This document shows positions 8,570 to 17,548 of a stretch of DNA of 64,000 nucleotides, one piece after another (the first letter of the stretch is position 1; each line of letters begins with the position of its first letter). The position numbers were made by a program, and so were the translations under genes. Under the pieces are notes generated by a model. It was not told the origin of the DNA. It did not search any database and saw nothing but the letters and a program-made list of their open reading frames with translations. The DNA is from Armatimonadota bacterium (lineage in GTDB: Bacteria; Armatimonadota; UBA5829): assembly GCA_039679645.1 (NCBI GenBank), contig JBDKUO010000053.1, positions 1 through 64,000 on the forward strand, written 5' to 3'.

Positions 8570-9262
8570 ATGAAAAAGTCGACAGTTTTGATAATAGCAG
8601 CAGTGATCCTTTTTACATGCAGTGGATGTTTTGGCGCGGCTCCCAGCGCTAATGGAGGCTTAATTCCACCGCCTGCAATCAACATTCCATATGGCGGCGC
8701 GATTATAGCCGAGATCAATCTGAGCGATAATGACATACTTGGCATAATCAAGCAGGCAATCCCTGCAATTGCGGCTACTTCCGACGATATGCTCGTGCAA
8801 GCTAAGCAGAGCAATTCCGAGCCTGCGGCACCGATAGCGCTGATCAGCGGTCTTCAACTGCAAAAGTTTGGTGAAGTAATCAATGGCGTCAAAGGCGTAA
8901 GGCTCATTGTTGCGCAATATGGCAAAAACATCAAATCGTCGGACGTAATCAACGATTTTGAAAAGGGCCTGGTAAAGACCGGCACTTTTTCGAAAGTTGC
9001 AAGCGGGTTGGGCCTTGTGCCAGGAGTTGTCGGGTTTTATGCTGAGGCAGACAATGCCGGATATGTCGCCTTTATGTATGATTCTCATGAACGCAATCTT
9101 TATGCTGCGCGAGTAGTCGGGTCTTTGGATATTCCAAAGCTCACCGAATGGACAATACGTGCCTTGGGTACGCTAAAAATCCATGGTGGGGAATTAGGTG
9201 ATTTATTAGGTGTGCCGGTTCCCGCGACACAAGATGACGGAGCATCGGCACCGAATCAGTAA
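8570..9262 (+). CDS. hypothetical exported protein, possibly a lipoprotein
   Basis: A 230-aa protein. The ATG at 8570 is chosen because GGGGGGAG sits 6-7 nt upstream and the next residues form a signal peptide (MKKSTVLIIAAVILF). A cysteine follows in the context TCSGC, an imperfect lipobox. The mature part is mixed alpha/beta with no recognised domain, and ends in a polar tail. Its last 7 bp overlap the end of the convergent cobO-type gene. No function is proposed. Confidence 0.7.
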   Translation: MKKSTVLIIAAVILFTCSGCFGAAPSANGGLIPPPAINIPYGGAIIAEINLSDNDILGIIKQAIPAIAATSDDMLVQAKQSNSEPAAPIALISGLQLQKFGEVINGVKGVRLIVAQYGKNIKSSDVINDFEKGLVKTGTFSKVASGLGLVPGVVGFYAEADNAGYVAFMYDSHERNLYAARVVGSLDIPKLTEWTIRALGTLKIHGGELGDLLGVPVPATQDDGASAPNQ

Positions 9263-9798
9263 TCTATGCCTTTTCTGGCCTGAATGCCCTGCTCATATGG
9301 GTGTTTGATCATTTTCATTTCCGTGACATAGTCGGCGGCCTCGATGATTTCTTGCGGCGCGTCACGGCCGGTGAGTATCAGTTCCAGATGTTCGGGCTTG
9401 TTTTGTATCATTTGCAGAATACGGTCCGTCTCAATTAGATTAAAATGAGCGGCGTTATTAATCTCGTCTAGTATGATCAGGTCATAATTATTGTTCCGGA
9501 CGGCCTGTTCGGCGTATGCCATAGCCTCTTGGGATACGCGCTTTCTCTGCGATACCTTTTTTTCGTCAATGCTCCGCGAGCAGTCGGTCGTAAACTGCTT
9601 GATTGTCAGGTTCTCGGGGAAACGTTTGGCAAAGAGCGCCTCTCCTATATCGGCATAACCCTTTATGAACTGAATGACGCAGACTTTCAATCCCCAGCCG
9701 ACAGCCCGCATAGCTGTTCCAAGAGCCGCGGTTGTTTTGCCTTTGCCCTCGCCTGTATAGACATGGACCAGCCCCTTTGTGTTTATTATTTCTCCCAT
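9256..9798 (-). CDS. cobO: cob(I)yrinic acid a,c-diamide adenosyltransferase
   Basis: A 180-aa enzyme of the CobO/BtuR/CobA family that transfers the adenosyl group of ATP to cob(I)yrinic acid or cobinamide, making the coenzyme B12 form. The N-terminus has the family P-loop in YTGEGKGKTTAALG, followed by CVIQFIKG, LIILDEI and LILTGRDAP, all typical, and the length is normal. The ATG at 9798 is preferred to an upstream in-frame start because GGAGG lies 6 nt before it. No other cobalamin genes are in view, so it may act in de novo synthesis or salvage. It overlaps the convergent upstream gene by 7 bp. Confidence 0.93.
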   Translation of the reverse strand: MGEIINTKGLVHVYTGEGKGKTTAALGTAMRAVGWGLKVCVIQFIKGYADIGEALFAKRFPENLTIKQFTTDCSRSIDEKKVSQRKRVSQEAMAYAEQAVRNNNYDLIILDEINNAAHFNLIETDRILQMIQNKPEHLELILTGRDAPQEIIEAADYVTEMKMIKHPYEQGIQARKGIDY

Positions 9799-10007
9799 TG
9801 CAACCTCCGATGTGCATAGAATGGTATCACGCCGCAAAATTGACCGTCAAGAAAAAAAGCAGGCTATTACGGTTCAGCTAATCGATATTTGGGTATTTAG
9901 CTCAAGAAGGGCAGTCATTCCTAAATTCGCTGTTCAGCGTCAGGGGGAAGTCAGCCATAAGACCAAGGAGCATTAGATTTAGGCTAATACTGGTTTTTCT
10001 GTTAGCG

Positions 10008-12161
10008 GTGGGACCTTTGGTGTGCATTCAGATATGTGTAAATGCGCAGATGTATCTGATAGCACATGAGGCCATCGCGCGTCACCGGATCGCTGTTATG
10101 TCCGGTGATCGAATGATAATTGGACCGGGGCATTATATATGGCTTGAGAGCACGGCGGCTGCGACTATTTGGGGGTTGATTGTGGCCTGTGCGTTCGGAA
10201 GGCGTATTTCTCGTCCTGCCATAAAGTTAGCACGTGCTGCGACAGCGATGGCGGCGGGCGACTTTCGAAGAAGGGTCGATATCACTACCGGCGATGAGAT
10301 GCAGACGTTGGGCGAAGCATTTAACTGCCTGGGTGAGAGCCTGATCGAGCATGAAATATTGTTGAAACGGCAGTCTGAAATGATGGCCGGTATGATGGAA
10401 GCGGCGCGATCGGCGTCTAATTTATTGGATGTAAAGACGTGCGGCAAATCAATCGCTAGTGCCGCATGCGCACATTTGGGAGCGGCTGATGCGGCTGTTT
10501 TCATGAAAAACAATGTCGATGGCGGTCTAAAGGTGCTGGGGTCTTGCGGACACGCTCAAAAGGCCGCCTGGAAACGGCTGGCCGGCCATGCCGCGAACTC
10601 AGGCGGATATCTGGTCATGACCGAACAGAATAATGATCAGCCGAATGCAGAAGCATTATTAGTAGGCGTGCCTCTTTCTGCCGGATCCGGCACTATAGGC
10701 GCGATAGTGGCGAGGTTTGAAAGCGAGACCAACCGTGATGACTTGAAGTTGGGAAGCATCAAGAGCGATCTGCTGATAACATTCGGCATCAATGCCGCCG
10801 CCGCTATCGTCAATGCCCAGATGCACTCCGAGACCGAGAAATACTCAGGGATTCTTGAAGATTGGGTCGAGCATCTTTCTGCTGTGATGAAGGTGACCAA
10901 TGCGATATCGCCGTCACTGAACCTGAGGGAGATATTGACTGCACTGGCGAGAGCTACGTCTGCTGTAGTGGATGCAGACGATTGCGCGATATATCTTCTC
11001 GACGACAGCGGGAAACTGAAACTAAAAAGCTTCTGCACAAAGCAGCAAGCAAAAGTATCATCAGAATCGTCGTCCGGCATAAAACCTGGAGAGCTTATTA
11101 CAGGCAGAGCTTTCACACTGCGACATCACGCAGTCTGTCACGATATGACAAAAAGTATGGACCCGAAGATAAGAAAGGTCTCGGAACGCATAGGAATTCA
11201 GTCGACTTTGAGCGCGCCGCTAATCGCTAATAATCAAGCTCTCGGGGCGATTACTTTGTATAACAAAAAGCCTCATCATTTCACGGCCAGAGAAATCAGG
11301 CTTCTGACCTCGATAGCGCTGCACGCGGCGGTGATAGTGCGCAATGCCGGGCTTTACACGCGCCAGTCGTCCATAGCCGAACAATTGCAGAGCACCTTGA
11401 TTTCCGAAGCGCCTGAATCGTGCATGGGTTTGAGTTTCGCCAGTCGCTATATTCCAGCTTTGGACGAAGCGCGGATTGGTGGGGATTTCTATGATGTATT
11501 TTTGCTGCCGGACGGCAATGTCGCCGTAGTGATCGCGGATGTTTCAGGCAAGGGTCTTATGGCGGCGATTCATCTGGCTGCATGCAAACATATGCTGAAG
11601 GCAATGCTGTTCGAATACCCGGATAATCCGGCGCGAGCGTTTTATGAGCTAAACAATGCCATGAACCACTTTTTTGAATTGAGCTTCTTTATGACGGCGT
11701 TTTGCGGAGTTATAGATCCTGCCAGGAAGACACTTGTCTATGCTAACGCAGGTCATCCGCCTGCGCTGCTGATAACTGAAAATGGAAAGATGCAGCATCT
11801 GCTGGCAGGCACGGGGATGCCGGCAGGTTCTGGGCAGCATTGTGAATACGACATGATCCGCGTCGGATTCGATTCATCCGATGCGCTTTTGCTGTATACG
11901 GACGGAGTTACCGACGCGCTAAAGGATGGTAACTTGCTTGGGGTAGAAGGCATTCAAAAAATGGTTTTCGAGGCGATGCCCTGTTCGCCGCAGGATATGA
12001 TAGAATACATTTGCGGCCAACTGCGCAATGAAATCGGTTCCACGAAAAAAGATGACATAGCCCTGCTCGCGGTCGCGCATGGCAGCGCCATGCAAAGCCG
12101 GGATGCTGCATTTGGAGGTTCACGTGAACAGAGATGCTCTATCGCAACCCACACTTTTTAA
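10008..12161 (+). CDS. membrane HAMP-GAF-GAF PP2C-type (RsbU/SpoIIE) phosphatase
   Basis: At least 717 aa: a first membrane segment, a short external loop, a second membrane segment (about 48-64), HAMP (about 66-115), two GAF domains (about 130-270 and 285-460) and a C-terminal SpoIIE/PP2C phosphatase (about 465-690). The metal-site motifs are present: GGDFYDV, ADVSGKGL and YTDGVTDAL. It should dephosphorylate an anti-sigma antagonist in response to a signal at the membrane or GAF domains. The start is unsure. From the GTG at 10008 the first helix is cut short, and the open frame extends back to 9882 with a good hydrophobic sequence (RFRLILVFLLAVGPLVCI), but offers only rare start codons there (CTG, ATT, ATA). 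It overlaps the next gene by 38 bp, so the two are coupled. Confidence 0.88.
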   Translation: MGPLVCIQICVNAQMYLIAHEAIARHRIAVMSGDRMIIGPGHYIWLESTAAATIWGLIVACAFGRRISRPAIKLARAATAMAAGDFRRRVDITTGDEMQTLGEAFNCLGESLIEHEILLKRQSEMMAGMMEAARSASNLLDVKTCGKSIASAACAHLGAADAAVFMKNNVDGGLKVLGSCGHAQKAAWKRLAGHAANSGGYLVMTEQNNDQPNAEALLVGVPLSAGSGTIGAIVARFESETNRDDLKLGSIKSDLLITFGINAAAAIVNAQMHSETEKYSGILEDWVEHLSAVMKVTNAISPSLNLREILTALARATSAVVDADDCAIYLLDDSGKLKLKSFCTKQQAKVSSESSSGIKPGELITGRAFTLRHHAVCHDMTKSMDPKIRKVSERIGIQSTLSAPLIANNQALGAITLYNKKPHHFTAREIRLLTSIALHAAVIVRNAGLYTRQSSIAEQLQSTLISEAPESCMGLSFASRYIPALDEARIGGDFYDVFLLPDGNVAVVIADVSGKGLMAAIHLAACKHMLKAMLFEYPDNPARAFYELNNAMNHFFELSFFMTAFCGVIDPARKTLVYANAGHPPALLITENGKMQHLLAGTGMPAGSGQHCEYDMIRVGFDSSDALLLYTDGVTDALKDGNLLGVEGIQKMVFEAMPCSPQDMIEYICGQLRNEIGSTKKDDIALLAVAHGSAMQSRDAAFGGSREQRCSIATHTF

Positions 12162-12924
12162 GCATGATACGCATGACGGCGATGAGGCTCTGACTCTAAT
12201 CATCTCGAGTGACTTGTGCTACGAAAATGCAGCAGATGTGCTCCAAACGATAGCCTCGTCGCTCATATCAAAGCCATGCGAGATCAGGCTGGACATGAGC
12301 CGTGTCAACCTGATCGACAGCAGCGGGTTAAGGGCGCTTTTGCAAAGCCGCAGGCTGTGCGAAGAATCAAACGTGAATTTCAGCCTCATGTGTGTCTGTG
12401 CCGCTGTGGAGCGAGTGATAGCGATGAGCGGTTTTGCCGGAGTTTTTGGTCTGCGGCAGATTGAGCAGGTCGCCAGCCGGTTTGGTGCCGACGGCGCTGT
12501 TGTGCCCGAGTCCGATGTGTGGAAGGTGATGGAATTTCAATCGGTAAGCGAATCTTTAATGGTATCCGTGCTCAGAGGCCGGGTGATGGATGCGGCATCT
12601 GATGCCGGCGCATCCGGCGATATTTTCTGCGATATTCAGATTGCCGTCGGTGAAGCTCTAACAAATGCCTTCAGACACGGTTCACCCAACAAGGGTGTCG
12701 ACAAGATCAAATTGCGCTGTATGACCTGTTCAAGAGCTATTGTTATTGAGATCGAGGACGAGGGCGATCCATTTGATCCTGATGCAATTCATGAGCCTGA
12801 TCCTTCGCATTTGCGCGATCATGGCATGGGCATATTTCTTATGCGCCGCGCCATGGATGTGGTGGAGTTTAGCATAAACTGCCCTGGGAATCGGGTCAGG
12901 ATGATTAAATGGCTTAGTCGCTGA
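12124..12924 (+). CDS. STAS anti-sigma antagonist fused to RsbW-type kinase
   Basis: A 266-aa protein from GTG 12124, with TTTGGAGG just upstream; a longer frame to 12079 lacks that signal. Residues 1-115 are a STAS domain with the phosphorylation motif DSSG at 65-68. Residues about 125-266 are a GHKL ATPase of the anti-sigma kinase type, with the N-box EALTNAFRHG (177-186), the G1 box DEGDPFDP and the lid HGMGIFLM. In Bacillus these parts are separate proteins (RsbV/SpoIIAA and RsbW/SpoIIAB). Here antagonist and kinase are one chain, directly downstream of and overlapping a PP2C phosphatase gene, so the three partner-switching activities are encoded by two genes. The target sigma factor or effector is not adjacent. 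Confidence 0.9.
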   Translation: MNRDALSQPTLFKHDTHDGDEALTLIISSDLCYENAADVLQTIASSLISKPCEIRLDMSRVNLIDSSGLRALLQSRRLCEESNVNFSLMCVCAAVERVIAMSGFAGVFGLRQIEQVASRFGADGAVVPESDVWKVMEFQSVSESLMVSVLRGRVMDAASDAGASGDIFCDIQIAVGEALTNAFRHGSPNKGVDKIKLRCMTCSRAIVIEIEDEGDPFDPDAIHEPDPSHLRDHGMGIFLMRRAMDVVEFSINCPGNRVRMIKWLSR

Positions 12925-13014
12925 CTCCTCCAGCACTAAACCGCATATCTTATCGTTTAATCGCATACTCAGCGATAAACGATCAAACCTCCACGATTTT
13001 CGATGCACCCTCTG

Positions 13015-13062
13015 TTGACGCGATTGTTTTTCGGTAGTAGAATGGCATGTAAGCGGTTACAT
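13015..13062 (+). promoter_or_regulatory. promoter and LacI-type operator
   Basis: TTGACG (13015-13020), a 17-bp spacer and TAGAAT (13038-13043) form a promoter. The palindrome ATGTAAGCGGTTACAT (13047-13062) covers the expected start site. It matches the general LacI/GalR operator form TGTAANCGNTTACA and lies 25 bp before a LacI-family gene, which suggests autorepression. Confidence 0.8.
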
Positions 13063-13087
13063 TCAGCCTCATAAAACGGCGAAAGAC

Positions 13088-14149
13088 ATGTCTAGGCAAA
13101 GTCATACAATTACAATACGCGAGGTTGCATCCGATGCTCGTGTGAGCACAGCCACGGTCTCCAGGGCGCTCAATGAGCCATGGCGGGTAAGCGCGGATGC
13201 ACGCAATAAGGTCAACGCCAGTGTCGCGAAACTCGGCTACACGCCGAATCCGCGTGCACGGCTTCTGGCACGAGGCAGTTCCGGCACAATTTGCTTCTTG
13301 TTGTGCAACAGGCCGTTTATCCACTCGGTTCATGCTGAAATTTTGCAGGGAGCGTCACGTGAGGCCGATGCGATGAGTGTGCAGATAGTCTACGCGAACT
13401 GCTCGTATTCTCCTTCTACTCGGCCTTCGGATATTGAGATGCCAAGGATTATTGCGGCTCGCGGGCTTGTTGACGGTATGATCCTGGCCGGGACAAACTA
13501 TCCCAACATGCTGGCTGCGATAGATGAGCTCGGTTTGCCCTACGTGGTATTCGGCACGAACCTTGTATCTGAAAACGACGTCAAAGCCGACAACGGAATT
13601 TATGTAGATGACGAGGATGGTGGTTATCAGGCGACAGTGCACCTGCTTTCCCTTGGTCATCGCAAGATCAGGTTTATCGGTGACACGTCGCTTCCGTGGT
13701 ATCGCCGGAGATATACAGGCTTCGCCATGGCTATGGCCGAAGCCGGACTCAATAGTCCCCCTCCAATCGGCTCTGCTGCCGAAAGTGAACTGGTGATGGG
13801 CTTTAATGCGGTCAATGATCTCTATGAAAGCGGTGAGGAGTTTACCGCTCTCTTTGTCGGTGGTGATATGGGCGCATACGGGGCGATGAGAGCTTTGCGA
13901 AACAGGGGGATACAAGTGCCGGAAGAGGTGAGTGTCGTCGGGTTCAATGATGAAGATGTTGCCCAACTTGCCGAGCCGCCGCTCACTACGATCCGGGCGC
14001 CTAAGGAAGAGGTCGGCGCTCATTGCATAAACACTCTCAATGATATCATTTGTGCAGGATCGATTCCAAAGCGCCCCGAGGTGCTGTCTGTTCAATTAGT
14101 ATTGAGACTATCGACCGCCAGATTGGGAGACCTTGGGATTAAGAGTTAA
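13088..14149 (+). CDS. LacI-family transcriptional regulator
   Basis: A 353-aa repressor. The N-terminal helix-turn-helix is typical (TIREVASDARVSTATVSRAL, about 8-27), followed by the hinge (GYTPNPRARLLARG) and a periplasmic-binding-protein-like sensor domain with HRKIRFIGD and VSVVGFNDEDVAQLAEPPLTTI. It sits at the head of a plus-strand catabolic run and has its own operator over its promoter. By family analogy it is released by a sugar or sugar derivative. The next gene begins 71 bp downstream and no second copy of the operator was found there, so control of the cluster may come from read-through from this promoter. Confidence 0.92.
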   Translation: MSRQSHTITIREVASDARVSTATVSRALNEPWRVSADARNKVNASVAKLGYTPNPRARLLARGSSGTICFLLCNRPFIHSVHAEILQGASREADAMSVQIVYANCSYSPSTRPSDIEMPRIIAARGLVDGMILAGTNYPNMLAAIDELGLPYVVFGTNLVSENDVKADNGIYVDDEDGGYQATVHLLSLGHRKIRFIGDTSLPWYRRRYTGFAMAMAEAGLNSPPPIGSAAESELVMGFNAVNDLYESGEEFTALFVGGDMGAYGAMRALRNRGIQVPEEVSVVGFNDEDVAQLAEPPLTTIRAPKEEVGAHCINTLNDIICAGSIPKRPEVLSVQLVLRLSTARLGDLGIKS

Positions 14150-14220
14150 TAACTAAAAATTGGAGATATACAGCACAATTGGATTTGTAATATCACGCAA
14201 TTGTAAAGGGGAAAGAAACA

Positions 14221-16209
14221 GTGACAAAGTCAACAAGCGCCGAGGTGATCCTGAACCTCGTGATGGATGCAGATGAGCGAACTGAGGGTATGATGCCCGG
14301 CTGGGATATCGAGCTTGCCCGGCAAAAGATGCTCTTTTTTACTACGCCTGCCGAGTTCTCGGCCGTATACGAGGGTGTAGCCAGGCCGCTGAACGCCAAG
14401 TTTCCGGCGAGCGGATCGGCTTTGAAGACCCGCGCAATTTCATTTATGCTAGGCATAGCTGAGTCACTGCTTTCACCAATTGAACTGCACCACAATCTGC
14501 AGAGTGACAAGCTCTTCTGCTGCTGTTCCAAGATGAGCAATGAGGATGTCGCCAGGTATCAAAAAGCCGCCGCAGACATGGTCCGCGACTGGGCCGCGCA
14601 GGACAATAACGCATTTCTGAGTGTGACCAAGCTAATCAAAATCGAAGACATGGCTGCCAATAAGGGCGACAATCTTTTTGCCGCATGGGCGCGGAAGTGG
14701 CAGGATGAGAACGGCCGCGACCCTTATGCAAGTGTCGATGATTACCTGGCATGTTTTGGCGCGCTCTATCAGCGCGGCATGTATTATCCCGATCTTTATT
14801 TTGCACGCGAAGAGGGCAAGACCAAGACCCAGTTCTTCAATGACTACGGTCTTCAGGCGTCGCGCTGCCGCAGAATGGGGAGCCTGGGGGGGACCACAAA
14901 TCCTGCAATCGCTCTCGGCGGTGAGGACGACATGTCCGGCGTATCCAATATCTGGGGCAAAGAGACGACCGACTTTATCTGCAGCGTGCCCAACAAGTGG
15001 CACGAAGTCCGCAAACTCATTGCGGCGGAGCAGGCGGAAAAGGGTGAAGCCGACGACTGGGGCGCCACCAAGTTTACCGAATGGGTCGTGGTGGACGCAA
15101 TGCTCGGTCTGAGGTCGATCTTCCTGCTCAAGGGCCTTGGGCGAGTTGCCTTCCAGCTTAGGCCGGACTGGCACAACGATGAGAAGAAACTTACCTACGC
15201 AGGCGGCAAGATATTCGATATTCTCTGCGCGCGCGTAAAGATTTTCGACGACATTCTGCTCGAAGGCGCAAACGATATATATAAGCAGGCCGCCAAGCCG
15301 AGAGTAGGCGTTTCCAACAATCACTTTAAGATCGCATGCACAGGCCAGGCTTGTTTGAATGTGGTCAGGAGCTTTAATGCAGGCCGCAGCGAGAACTATC
15401 CCGACGCCTTGAAGCATCGTATGTTTACCAATGTAACACTTTCATACGAAGTCCCGCAGATGTATGCAGCATCTATGGCTACCGAAAACGGCATCCGCGA
15501 CTACGAGAAGCGCACCAGCGAAAAAGTGGATGACGGCGAGGGCGGGTCGGTCGTAACCAGTATGATCGGGCGGTTCAATGATGCCATCCGCGCTTATCGT
15601 GTGAAGGCCATCTTTGACGCTCTTCCTGCATCGAGCAAGTTCAAGAGCATAGATCCATCATCAGTCAAGAAACTTACCGACGCTTCAGTCAATAATGCCG
15701 AGTTCGTAGCTGAAGTTAAGGCTGCCGGAATCGATTTTGATCCGGCTGCGGAAGAAGACGCAATCGACCGCGCAGGCACGCTTTGCACTAAGCGTGTTGT
15801 CATGCTTCTTGAGAAGAACGAGGGACTTGGCAGGACCAGAATCCTCACAGCCTCCAAGCGCAACTTCTTCCAGAATACCGAGCTACTGGATGTGCCTTTC
15901 TCGACAGACTTCGGCAACATCCAGCGTATGTATCTGAGTGTGATGCCTCTTGAGATCACCAACTGGAAGACACTTTATGAGGACATGGACGCTAGCGGAT
16001 ATCCTAAGCCGGGCAGTATCTGGGCAAAGCGCAGTGAGACACTGGCAAAGATTTGGCCGGACTGGACCAAAGTCTTTGAAGTCGGCACAGTTAAACCCGA
16101 AGAATACGAAGGCGCAATCTACGTCCAGCCGACACTGAAGCAGTTTATCGGCATGTGGAACGAGAACATCGCCCGCGCAAAGAAATTCGCCGACGCTGCG
16201 AGAAGCTGA
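14221..16209 (+). CDS. large transaldolase-like protein
   Basis: A 662-aa protein from GTG 14221 (GGGGAAAG upstream). Within residues about 220-455 the landmarks of the transaldolase / fructose-6-phosphate aldolase fold appear in order. They are GGTTNPAI (223-230, like the usual TTNPS/TSNPAI), a strand ending VAFQLRPD (309-316), NHFKIACTG with K370 as the candidate Schiff-base lysine, TNVTLSYE (403-410) and SVVTSMIGRFND (443-454). Ordinary transaldolases have about 215-380 residues. This one adds roughly 200 residues at each end that are not recognised. The reaction is therefore unknown; aldol cleavage or transfer on a sugar phosphate or keto sugar is inferred. It is the first enzyme gene after the LacI regulator and precedes an aminotransferase. 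Confidence 0.65.
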   Translation: MTKSTSAEVILNLVMDADERTEGMMPGWDIELARQKMLFFTTPAEFSAVYEGVARPLNAKFPASGSALKTRAISFMLGIAESLLSPIELHHNLQSDKLFCCCSKMSNEDVARYQKAAADMVRDWAAQDNNAFLSVTKLIKIEDMAANKGDNLFAAWARKWQDENGRDPYASVDDYLACFGALYQRGMYYPDLYFAREEGKTKTQFFNDYGLQASRCRRMGSLGGTTNPAIALGGEDDMSGVSNIWGKETTDFICSVPNKWHEVRKLIAAEQAEKGEADDWGATKFTEWVVVDAMLGLRSIFLLKGLGRVAFQLRPDWHNDEKKLTYAGGKIFDILCARVKIFDDILLEGANDIYKQAAKPRVGVSNNHFKIACTGQACLNVVRSFNAGRSENYPDALKHRMFTNVTLSYEVPQMYAASMATENGIRDYEKRTSEKVDDGEGGSVVTSMIGRFNDAIRAYRVKAIFDALPASSKFKSIDPSSVKKLTDASVNNAEFVAEVKAAGIDFDPAAEEDAIDRAGTLCTKRVVMLLEKNEGLGRTRILTASKRNFFQNTELLDVPFSTDFGNIQRMYLSVMPLEITNWKTLYEDMDASGYPKPGSIWAKRSETLAKIWPDWTKVFEVGTVKPEEYEGAIYVQPTLKQFIGMWNENIARAKKFADAARS

Positions 16210-16333
16210 GTATCTTCTCGGTATAACTGAGTGGCAGTAGTTCCGGGCTCTTGGGTCTCCACTCTCCGCTCTCAGCTATGAATACGGGGCCTTCAATCAG
16301 GCTTCGGCCCCATCTGAACTGAAGCAACTGAAC

Positions 16334-16368
16334 GGTGACTGTCGACTGACGACAGTCACCGATGACTT
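16334..16368 (+). terminator. strong hairpin between the transaldolase-like and aminotransferase genes
   Basis: A perfect 11-bp stem (GGTGACTGTCG at 16334-16344 with its complement at 16350-16360, loop ACTGA), then GATGACTTTTAAT. A second, weaker stem (GGGGCC/GGCCCC) lies upstream at 16286-16312. They may end or attenuate the first transcript, or protect an mRNA end inside the cluster. Confidence 0.5.
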
Positions 16369-16390
16369 TTAATCTAAGGAGAAGTTATAG

Positions 16391-17548
16391 ATGCCAAAAC
16401 TAATGATTCCCGGGCCCACTGAGGTCAGTGAACAGGCCAGACAAAAAATGGCTCTGCCGACCAAGCCGCACTATGGAACGGAGTGGTCAGGCTTTTATTT
16501 CCAGGTTGTAGACAAGCTCAAAAAAGTATTCCAGACCAAAAACGATCTGTTCGTGCTTGCCGCCACATCGTCGGGTGCGATGGAGCTGTCGGTCAGCCAT
16601 GCCGTGGAGCCCGGCGACAAGCTCCTCATCTGCAACAACGGTTTCTTCGGCGACCGCTTTGAAGATATGGCTAAGCAATATGGCATAGTTACGGTTACTA
16701 CCCGCAGCGAATACGGCCAGCCGATCAGAGGCGAGCAGGTCCGCGAAGCCCTCAAGAAAGACCCGGACATTAAGGCTCTGGCGATAGTTCACAACGAGTC
16801 TTCGACAGCAGTCGAGTCTCCGCTTGCAGAGATAACTGCTGTGGCCAAAGAGTTTGGCATCTTGAGCATAGTGGACTGCGTTTCCAGTATGGGCGGCGTA
16901 GATATTCGCACCGACGAACTCGGCATCGATTTCTGTATCAGCGGCAGCCAGAAGTGCTTCGGCTCCCCCGCTGGGCTGGGCTTTGTTGCAGTCAGCGATA
17001 AAGCATGGAAGACAATCGACTCTCGCAAGACCCAGGTCCCGAGCTGGTATCTCAATCTGATTACCCTCAGAGAGTATCAGAAACAGTGGAAGAACTGGCA
17101 TCCGGAAGGGCCAAACACCGCGCCGGTCGCGTTGTATCTGGCGCTCAATCAGGCCCTGGACGAAATTTTTGCAGAGGGCCTGTCTGCGCGTTTCGCACGC
17201 CACACCCTGGTCCGCGATGCTTTCCGCGAAGCCATCAAGGCTATGGGCCTCAAGCTCTTTGTCAGTGACGAATGGGGCAGCAGGACTCTTACCGGCCTCT
17301 GCCTGCCGGACGGCATCGACGGAGAAGCAGTCAGAAACAAGATAGAGAGCAAGCATGATATACTGCTTGCGGGCGGCCTGGGAGCTACTGCCAATTCCAT
17401 CATTCGTGTCGGTCACCTCTCTATGACTGCTACACCTGAGTATATAGTGCCTACGCTGATGGCGTTGGAGACTGAACTGGCGGCAGCCGGAGCAAAGATC
17501 AACCGCGGCGCAGCAGTTGAGGCGTTCATAAGGAAATACACGGCATGA
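16391..17548 (+). CDS. class V aminotransferase (alanine-glyoxylate / phosphonate type)
   Basis: A 385-aa PLP enzyme starting at ATG 16391 with TAAGGAG upstream. It has the fold-type I features of the serine/alanine-glyoxylate and 2-aminoethylphosphonate transaminase group: IPGPTEVS at the N-terminus, ATSSGAMELS, the cofactor-binding D162 in IVDCVSSMGG, and K188 in SGSQKCFGSPAGL as the PLP lysine. The true substrate pair cannot be read. In a LacI-controlled sugar-type locus it probably removes or adds an amino group on a keto acid or aldehyde intermediate. Its TGA overlaps the ATG of the next gene (ATGA), showing translational coupling to the dehydrogenase. Confidence 0.88.
   Translation: MPKLMIPGPTEVSEQARQKMALPTKPHYGTEWSGFYFQVVDKLKKVFQTKNDLFVLAATSSGAMELSVSHAVEPGDKLLICNNGFFGDRFEDMAKQYGIVTVTTRSEYGQPIRGEQVREALKKDPDIKALAIVHNESSTAVESPLAEITAVAKEFGILSIVDCVSSMGGVDIRTDELGIDFCISGSQKCFGSPAGLGFVAVSDKAWKTIDSRKTQVPSWYLNLITLREYQKQWKNWHPEGPNTAPVALYLALNQALDEIFAEGLSARFARHTLVRDAFREAIKAMGLKLFVSDEWGSRTLTGLCLPDGIDGEAVRNKIESKHDILLAGGLGATANSIIRVGHLSMTATPEYIVPTLMALETELAAAGAKINRGAAVEAFIRKYTA

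Noticed and set aside
16487-17416. 309-residue open frame antisense to the aminotransferase gene
   Set aside because: Shadow of a well-supported gene; no motifs.
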